A stretch of 33,185 nt of DNA from Arenicella sp. (GTDB taxonomy: Bacteria > Pseudomonadota > Gammaproteobacteria > Arenicellales > Arenicellaceae): contig JALZVW010000010.1 of assembly GCA_023301745.1 (NCBI GenBank), positions 1-33,185 on the forward strand, in the 5' to 3' direction. Made by a program: the position numbers and the translations under genes. The notes beneath the pieces were generated by a model. That model worked only from the letters and a program-made list of their open reading frames with translations, did not search any database and was not told the DNA's origin. This document shows positions 28,240 through 33,185 of the stretch, piece by piece (positions within the stretch are counted from its first letter, which is position 1; each line of letters opens with the position of its first letter).

Positions 28240-30360
28240 TTATGGTTTAGCCGCACTTTTTGCTAGTTCGACCAGTTGAATGAACTCTTGACGGTAACCA
28301 TCAGGGTCGTCTCCCTTATTTAAGCGCGCCATGTTTGCAATATCGTCCAAACTCATGCCGCTGATGTATTTGTCTCCTTTTAAATATTCAGCAAAACTTG
28401 CGGCCGCGATTGAAAATTCCACATCTTTATTGCCTTTAGTTTGCTCAGCACTGATTGTTTTTTCAATCAGTTTTGAGCTGTCTTTGTTGGGTAGTTTGTA
28501 ATGTATTTTCAAAAGACCATATTCATTTGAATTGTTGACCTTGGATCGTGTCTCTTCAGCTTCCTGGTAAGTTAGCGAGTCTGTCGTGTTTTGTTGGCTA
28601 GTAGGGGTAATCTCATAAATAGCGGTGATCGTATGGCCTGAGCCGACACTGACTGCATCGGTTTTGTCCTTACTAAAACCTTCACGGCTTGCTCGGCCGG
28701 CTTGATAACCAACTAAGCGATAGTCGCGCACGGTTTGAGGGTTAAATGCTAGCTCAAGGTTCACATCTTTTGCACGAGTGAGCGGCGCCGACTTAGCGTG
28801 ATCGAGTAACACTTTGTTCGCTTCGTTGAAACTATTGATGTACGCCACGGAGCCGTTGTCGTTTTGCATCAAGTGTTGAGCTACATCATCGTGGTAACGA
28901 TTGCGACCAAAGGCGAGTATTGACAAGAGTGCTCCGTCGAGTGGTTTGCGCTTCACTATGGTTCTAAGTGAAACGATGTGTTGCTGGTCGAGCTTATGGG
29001 TGCCATCGGTCGCTAGGATTATTTTGTTCCGCGCATCATGTTTGAATCGTTCTTCGGCCAACTGATATGCGCGCGAAATTGCCGCATCGTCGGTCATGGT
29101 CCCTCCGGCGTTTATCTTCTCAAACGCGCTTAGAATGTTAGCGTTGTTAATTACTTGTGTCGGTTCGAGGGCCACTTCGGCCGTGCTCGAATAAACGATG
29201 ATACTAATCGTGTCAGTGGGCTCTAATGCACTAAGCAGTGTGCTAATTGAGTGTTTGAGCATCGGCAATTTGTTTTCAACATTCATGGAATCAGATATGT
29301 CGACTAAGAAAACCAAATTGCTGTTGGTGGCCTCATCTTGTTTGGTGCTATAAGCCTTGATGCCAATATGAATCAGTTTTTTTGATTCGTTCCATGGCGA
29401 GTCAAGCACTGACACACTGGCTTTAAGTGGTGATGATTTTGACTCAGGATATGGGTAGTTGTAGCTGAAATAGTTAATAACCTCTTCCGTTCGAATCGCC
29501 GCCGCTGCTGGCAAAAAACCTCCTTGCAATTGATTACGCAATAAGCGGTAAGAGTTGGTATCAATATCAGCCAAGACGGTAGGTGCGGGCGCTTGTTCGA
29601 CGAGGTTTGATTCGTTCTCCTTATCGGGCGTGTATTGGTCGCCAAGGCTCTTTTGCCGAGCCATTGGAACCAGTGCTGCTCCGGCCTGACTAAACGTATC
29701 TAGCCTAGGCTTAAGAGCCGATGAGTCGGACTGTGGTTTAGTTGATGTTTTCGATAAGCTCTTGGGTGTTGGTTCTACTTTCTTTGTTTCGATTTGTTGG
29801 GCATTGGTTGGCGCTTGTGCTGCCCGAGCGCCACTAACGGCTATTTCTTCTAGAGTAGTCGTTGCTTGCGAATCGACTATTACTGATTCAGGCAAAGACT
29901 GAGATTCAATTTCCATCGTCATTGATAAATCGGAGTCAGAGTTAGGGTTCGATGGCTCGATGAGGCCTTCCATATCAGGATTGAAGGCCGGTGACTCAAT
30001 CGTTTGAAGGTGATCACTGGCGTCTGATGCCAACTCTGGGTTGGCTGTGCTTAACGCAGGGTTTTGCGCTGTATGCTTAGGCATCTGATCGACCACGGCG
30101 AAAGAAATAAACCCTATCGCGATAGTTGCAAACACGCGGCCAGTATTCGGGCCTCTAATAACGGCCATTAGCCGCGTCCATATTGAATTTTTTGAGCTTG
30201 GTGTATCTTGTCTATCAATATGCTGAGTTGAAACTAATGTTGCATGGTTTTTTTCTTCAGAAAATTTTGCAAGCGCTGAATTAATGGCAATTTTCTTGGC
30301 GTTTGAATCGGCTTCAGGAATAGTTGCGTCTAATAGGCTATCGATGTGGTTTTGCTTCAT
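28240..30360 (-). CDS. Membrane-anchored VWA-domain protein, YfbK-like
   Basis: A 706-residue protein with a cytosolic N-terminus (about 1-72, starting HIDSLLDATIPEADSNAK), one transmembrane helix at about 74-92, a long low-complexity linker (about 95-255), then a YfbK-type region. That region has an N-terminal piece (DTNSYRLLRNQLQGG, EEVINYFSYNYP), a von Willebrand factor A domain with the metal site D354-I-S356-D-S358, T421/T423 and D452, and a C-terminal DUF3520-like end (YISGMSLDDIANMARL, DPDGYRQEFIQLVELA). Function in the family is unknown; the VWA domain suggests metal-dependent protein binding in the periplasm. Its ATG overlaps the stop of the ECF sigma gene by 4 bp, so they are coupled. 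The N-terminus may act as an anti-sigma segment, which is inference. Confidence 0.88.
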   Translation of the reverse strand: MKQNHIDSLLDATIPEADSNAKKIAINSALAKFSEEKNHATLVSTQHIDRQDTPSSKNSIWTRLMAVIRGPNTGRVFATIAIGFISFAVVDQMPKHTAQNPALSTANPELASDASDHLQTIESPAFNPDMEGLIEPSNPNSDSDLSMTMEIESQSLPESVIVDSQATTTLEEIAVSGARAAQAPTNAQQIETKKVEPTPKSLSKTSTKPQSDSSALKPRLDTFSQAGAALVPMARQKSLGDQYTPDKENESNLVEQAPAPTVLADIDTNSYRLLRNQLQGGFLPAAAAIRTEEVINYFSYNYPYPESKSSPLKASVSVLDSPWNESKKLIHIGIKAYSTKQDEATNSNLVFLVDISDSMNVENKLPMLKHSISTLLSALEPTDTISIIVYSSTAEVALEPTQVINNANILSAFEKINAGGTMTDDAAISRAYQLAEERFKHDARNKIILATDGTHKLDQQHIVSLRTIVKRKPLDGALLSILAFGRNRYHDDVAQHLMQNDNGSVAYINSFNEANKVLLDHAKSAPLTRAKDVNLELAFNPQTVRDYRLVGYQAGRASREGFSKDKTDAVSVGSGHTITAIYEITPTSQQNTTDSLTYQEAEETRSKVNNSNEYGLLKIHYKLPNKDSSKLIEKTISAEQTKGNKDVEFSIAAASFAEYLKGDKYISGMSLDDIANMARLNKGDDPDGYRQEFIQLVELAKSAAKP

Positions 30361-30932
30361 ACGGAACCTCGAGCTCTTTCGAGCTTATTTGCGTCTAAGC
30401 TCGAAGTTGTAAATGTTTTCTTCAACAGTTTGCGCGCTTCGTGAATACGCCAAGAGATTGTGCTTTCCTTAACTCCGAGCCTGCCGGCGGCGTCGGAGTG
30501 AGAAAGGCCTGTGCCATAAACTAACACTATGGTGTCTTTGAGTTCTTCTTGTAGGCTATCAATATGTTCGAGAATTTGGTGGGCATATAGCCTCTGTTCG
30601 TTCATGTTTGATACATTTGCACTTAACGTTTCGCAATGATTTTCATCAGATTCTTCTCGCCTATTGTACTGTGTTGGGCTTTTATAGAAGTCTTTAGCGC
30701 AGTTAATTACTAAACGGTATAGCCATGAGGTAAAGCTCGACTGATGCTTAAACTGAGCGATCGAGCTTGCCAGTTTAATACAGGCTAGCTGTGTAATATC
30801 TTGCGCATTGTGTTGATCGGCGCACCAACGGTAGGCAAATCGATAGATAGTGTCATAGTGCAGTTCTAGCAATTGCTCGAAAGCCGATGCGTCGCCGGCT
30901 TGGCATCGATCTATGAGCGCTTTTTCAGGCAT
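30357..30932 (-). CDS. ECF-type RNA polymerase sigma factor
   Basis: Group 4 (ECF) sigma factor of 191 residues. Region 2 lies at about 14-85 (FEQLLELHYDTIYRFAYRWC, DITQLACIKLASSI, SFTSWLYRLVINCAKDFYK) and region 4 at about 119-172, with a helix-turn-helix at about 143-170 (LSHSDAAGRLGVKESTISWR). Between them is an acidic, charged linker. No zinc-binding anti-sigma gene is adjacent; the partner is the coupled VWA membrane protein. A TGAAAC hexamer upstream (complement of 31000-31005) is ECF-like but weak evidence of autoregulation. It is divergent from the gspHIJK operon. Confidence 0.92.
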   Translation of the reverse strand: MPEKALIDRCQAGDASAFEQLLELHYDTIYRFAYRWCADQHNAQDITQLACIKLASSIAQFKHQSSFTSWLYRLVINCAKDFYKSPTQYNRREESDENHCETLSANVSNMNEQRLYAHQILEHIDSLQEELKDTIVLVYGTGLSHSDAAGRLGVKESTISWRIHEARKLLKKTFTTSSLDANKLERARGSV

Positions 30933-31272
30933 TTTCTATATCCGATTAGGCTGTATGCTTTAAGTCTAATATCGATCAGCTTAATACTACCAAAAAGCGT
31001 TTCATTAGTTAAAATCATAGGCTAGATTCAATTGTTGTAGCATAGTCTATTTGACAAACTCATCGATGATATAGGGTTATTGTGTTTATATGACGATATC
31101 ACGAAGTAAATCCTTTGAAAGGTTTAACAAAAAAATGAAAGTTTATTAAGAAGACATTATAAACAGTGTGTATCGAGCATCGGTGGTGCTAACATTCACT
31201 CTGATTATGTTTAGCCACTCAACGAGTAGTTCTTTCTAGTAGTTCTTTATTTATAACCAAGGTCCCGAAAAC
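30933..31272. other. Divergent intergenic region between the ECF sigma gene and gspH
   Basis: No gene is seen in these 340 bp. A consensus -35 TTGACA is at 31051-31056 on the plus strand, with GGTTAT (31075-31080, 18-bp spacer) as a poor -10 candidate; a TATAAA at 31158-31163 is another. An 11-bp direct repeat AGTAGTTCTTT occurs at 31225-31235 and 31238-31248, just before the gspH start. Both transcription units must be controlled from here. Confidence 0.5.
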
Positions 31273-31776
31273 GTGCTTACTCCAACTTTGAATCACCGTC
31301 AGTCTGGATTCACCTTAATCGAAATTATGGTGGTGGTTATCATTATTGGGATAATGTCGGTGGCCGTCGTATCGTCACTGACGGGCAATAATGACCGTGA
31401 GGCTCGTTTGCAAGCGAGTCGTTTTATGGCCGTGGTTAATGAAGTTCGCGATGAAGCCATTATTGTTGGTGATAACTTTAGGCTAATAGTTGATGATAAT
31501 GCGGGAAGCTACCGCTTTGAGTCAGTGCGCTCACAAGCGTCGTCCGCGGGTGATGCATTATTTAAGAATCGTTTTGTTGGTGAGAAGGTTGAACTTGATT
31601 GGCAGGTCTTTGAAGTGCTTGATGATGGTGACATTGAGCAAAACGTGCTGATTTCGTCCTTGGGTGAGATCACGCCATTTGAGGCTCGCTTTGAAGGCAC
31701 CGAATTGAGCTACGTTGTGGTCGTAAACGAAGAAGGTCAACTTGAACGATTGGACAAAAAAGGAGTGAGTATCTAG
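31273..31776 (+). CDS. gspH: Type II secretion minor pseudopilin GspH
   Basis: Minor pseudopilin of the type II secretion system, inserted in the inner membrane and assembled into the periplasmic pseudopilus. The GTG-started 167-residue protein has the prepilin signal RQSG|FTLIEIMVVVIIIGI, with Gly at the cleavage site and Glu5 of the mature helix. An N-terminal hydrophobic helix is followed by a soluble beta-rich domain. A GTG start is used because the only ATG in the region would cut into the helix; a TTG six codons later is possible. It overlaps gspI by 1 bp. The assignment as H is by position before I, J and K; a FimT/GspH label would be equal. Confidence 0.85.
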   Translation: MLTPTLNHRQSGFTLIEIMVVVIIIGIMSVAVVSSLTGNNDREARLQASRFMAVVNEVRDEAIIVGDNFRLIVDDNAGSYRFESVRSQASSAGDALFKNRFVGEKVELDWQVFEVLDDGDIEQNVLISSLGEITPFEARFEGTELSYVVVVNEEGQLERLDKKGVSI

Positions 31777-32180
31777 TGCGTGTTAAATCTATAGAATTGG
31801 CCGCTAAGAAACAGTCTGGTTTTACCTTAATCGAAGTATTAGTGGCTTTATTGATTGTCTCTTTAGGGATTATTTCGGTAATACAAGTTACTTCTCAGCA
31901 CGTAAGCAATATCAGCGAGCTTGAGAAGAGGATGCTCGCGTCTTGGGTGGCGAGTAACCATATCGCCGAAATTCGATACGACGCTAAAGTTAATAAAATT
32001 CGAGGTAACGGTAAAACTGAACGGTACACCATGGGGGGGCGTGATTGGCGCTCCAAGGCGAGAATTGAAGAGACCGAGGTTGAGCGAGTATTTCTACTTA
32101 CCGTTGAAGTGTCTGAGGACAGTAATCTCGAGAAAACGATATATGCAAGCATGACTAGTGCGGTTACGGATCGCTTGTGA
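31776..32180 (+). CDS. gspI: Type II secretion minor pseudopilin GspI
   Basis: Minor pseudopilin, 134 residues, GTG start overlapping the gspH stop by one base. The prepilin site is KKQSG|FTLIEVLVALLIVSLG, with Glu5. The short soluble part contains ASWVASNHIAEIR, typical of GspI, which nucleates the pseudopilus tip with GspJ and GspK. An AGGAG at 31761-31765 is the Shine-Dalgarno. It overlaps gspJ by 4 bp (GTGA). Confidence 0.93.
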   Translation: MRVKSIELAAKKQSGFTLIEVLVALLIVSLGIISVIQVTSQHVSNISELEKRMLASWVASNHIAEIRYDAKVNKIRGNGKTERYTMGGRDWRSKARIEETEVERVFLLTVEVSEDSNLEKTIYASMTSAVTDRL

Positions 32181-32881
32181 GTCGCATGACATCGGTTCAA
32201 AATATAAGGCGAGCTATTGGCTTTACCCTAATTGAAGTTATGGTGGCAGTGGCGATATTTGCGGTTATCGCAAGTATTGTCGGCCCGGCACTGTTTCAAT
32301 TCTTAGAGGTACGGGAGAAGGCGACCGCTAAACAAGATCAACTCGAGGGTTTACAGAAAACCTTTCTTTTTTTGTCCAATGATTTGCGCTATGCCAGCAA
32401 CCGGCTGGGAAAAAATGAATTTGGTGAGCCTGCTGACGCGACGATGACTGTCGGCGATGATAGCTTGATCGAGTTGACCGCGGCTTACCCTGATTTAAAT
32501 TTAGGCGGGCTTGGTGTGCCTAGAAAAGTTAGTTGGCAGTTGGAAGATGGTGTGCTCCAGCGCATACAATCGCCGGTAATGGACCCTGATGGTGACACTA
32601 GAGTGTTAAAGCAGTCTGTCTTGAGCGATGTTAAGGGTGTTGAGTTTGAACTTAGTATTGTGGAAGAAGGCCGAGACAATACGTCTAAAAAATGGGATGA
32701 ACAAACACGGCTGCCCGATAAGATAACCGTCACCATCACGCTGGAAAGTAAAACTGAATACCGGCGGGTCTTTACTATGCTCGGCGGTGATACGTTGGAT
32801 GCTGTCGCCGCAACGTTGAATGCCGATCCATCGGCCACTCCAAATTCGGCCCCTGATGCAGAGGTAGATCCCGATGGTTAA
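32177..32881 (+). CDS. gspJ: Type II secretion minor pseudopilin GspJ
   Basis: Minor pseudopilin, 234 residues from a GTG (an ATG at 32186 is an alternative). The prepilin site is RAIG|FTLIEVMVAVAIFAVIA, with Glu5. The soluble domain includes FLFLSNDLRYASNRLGKNEF and LPDKITVTITLES, the usual GspJ pattern. The C-terminal tail is rich in Ala, Pro, Asp and Ser and is longer than in many homologues. It overlaps gspK by 8 bp from the first gspK ATG. Confidence 0.93.
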   Translation: MSRMTSVQNIRRAIGFTLIEVMVAVAIFAVIASIVGPALFQFLEVREKATAKQDQLEGLQKTFLFLSNDLRYASNRLGKNEFGEPADATMTVGDDSLIELTAAYPDLNLGGLGVPRKVSWQLEDGVLQRIQSPVMDPDGDTRVLKQSVLSDVKGVEFELSIVEEGRDNTSKKWDEQTRLPDKITVTITLESKTEYRRVFTMLGGDTLDAVAATLNADPSATPNSAPDAEVDPDG

Positions 32882-33185
32882 AAGGAAAGCAAGGCCTATG
32901 AGATTTGCTCAAAAACAAGCGGGAGTGGTGCTCATTATTGTTATTTTAGCAATTGTATTAATGGTCACGTTGTTAGCAATTATGATCGAAGATCAACATA
33001 TCTTTATTCGTCGACTTGCAAACCAAAAAGTGTCTGAGCAAGGCTATCAATATACCCAAGGTTTGAATGCGTGGGCTGAGCGGGTTTTGAATGATGACCA
33101 AAACCGTGCGGTCGACCACTTAGAAGAAAAATGGGCTAAATTTGGTCGGCCAGAGGAAGAGTTGGAAGAGGGTGAGTCTGATTCT
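32874..33185 (+). CDS. gspK: Type II secretion minor pseudopilin GspK (N-terminal part)
   Basis: Cut by the window edge after 104 residues of an expected 300 or more. The leader ends in KQAG|VVLIIVILAIVLMV, a prepilin site without Glu5, which is the known feature of GspK. The following IRRLANQKVSEQGYQYTQGL and NAWAERVLNDDQ match the family. The ATG at 32874 has a GAGG Shine-Dalgarno 9 nt upstream; an ATG at 32898 would give a shorter, also typical leader. GspK caps the pseudopilus with GspI and GspJ. Confidence 0.9.
   Translation, partial: MVKRKARPMRFAQKQAGVVLIIVILAIVLMVTLLAIMIEDQHIFIRRLANQKVSEQGYQYTQGLNAWAERVLNDDQNRAVDHLEEKWAKFGRPEEELEEGESDS

Noticed and set aside
32485-32838. A 117-codon minus-strand frame
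   Set aside because: It is antisense to gspJ and Ser/Thr-rich without a family pattern.

Overview
The window looks like a core-genome segment of a marine-type gammaproteobacterium. The evidence is gene order: pepA-holC-valS divergent from lptFG, guaB-guaA, arsC-wrbA divergent from yihY beside proS, a PykA-type pyruvate kinase with a HexR-like operator, class I fumarase, Fe-superoxide dismutase and a type II secretion pseudopilin cluster. Base composition is intermediate by eye, coding density is high and several starts lack a clear Shine-Dalgarno. I saw no insertion sequence, phage gene, CRISPR array, tRNA or rRNA. I cannot name the genus.

Layout. 1-4.2 kb: wrbA (cut by the window edge) and arsC on the minus strand, yihY on the plus strand, then a lytic transglycosylase and proS on the minus strand. 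4.3-8.4 kb: class I fumarase with its terminator, a small lipoprotein, about 740 bp without a gene, a small membrane protein, and the end of the valS operon. 8.4-15.4 kb (minus): pepA-holC and then valS-yheS-DUF2520 dehydrogenase-like gene. 15.5-18.4 kb: lptF-lptG (LPS export permease) and a convergent RDD membrane protein. 18.4-18.9 kb: an AT-rich intergenic region with an inverted pair of consensus DnaA boxes. 18.9-22.5 kb: a three-gene operon of little-known helical proteins (TelA-like, single-pass membrane protein, coiled-coil protein with a glycine-rich tail). 22.6-28.0 kb: sodB, pykA, guaB and guaA. 28.0-28.2 kb: a 16-bp tandem repeat. 28.2-30.9 kb (minus): an ECF sigma factor translationally coupled to a membrane-anchored VWA protein. 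31.3 kb to the end: gspH-gspI-gspJ-gspK pseudopilin genes, the last cut by the window edge.

How the genes work together. Most are housekeeping: aminoacyl-tRNA synthesis (ProS, ValS), purine synthesis (GuaB, GuaA), carbon metabolism (fumarase, PykA), LPS export (LptF, LptG), replication (HolC) and oxidative stress (SodB, WrbA). The parts most likely to hold undescribed biology are the TelA-like three-gene operon with the DnaA-box region in front of it, and the ECF sigma/VWA pair facing the secretion pseudopilins. Regulatory points of note are a HexR-like palindrome before pykA, a promoter that would make guaB mRNA essentially leaderless, and tandem repeats after guaA.
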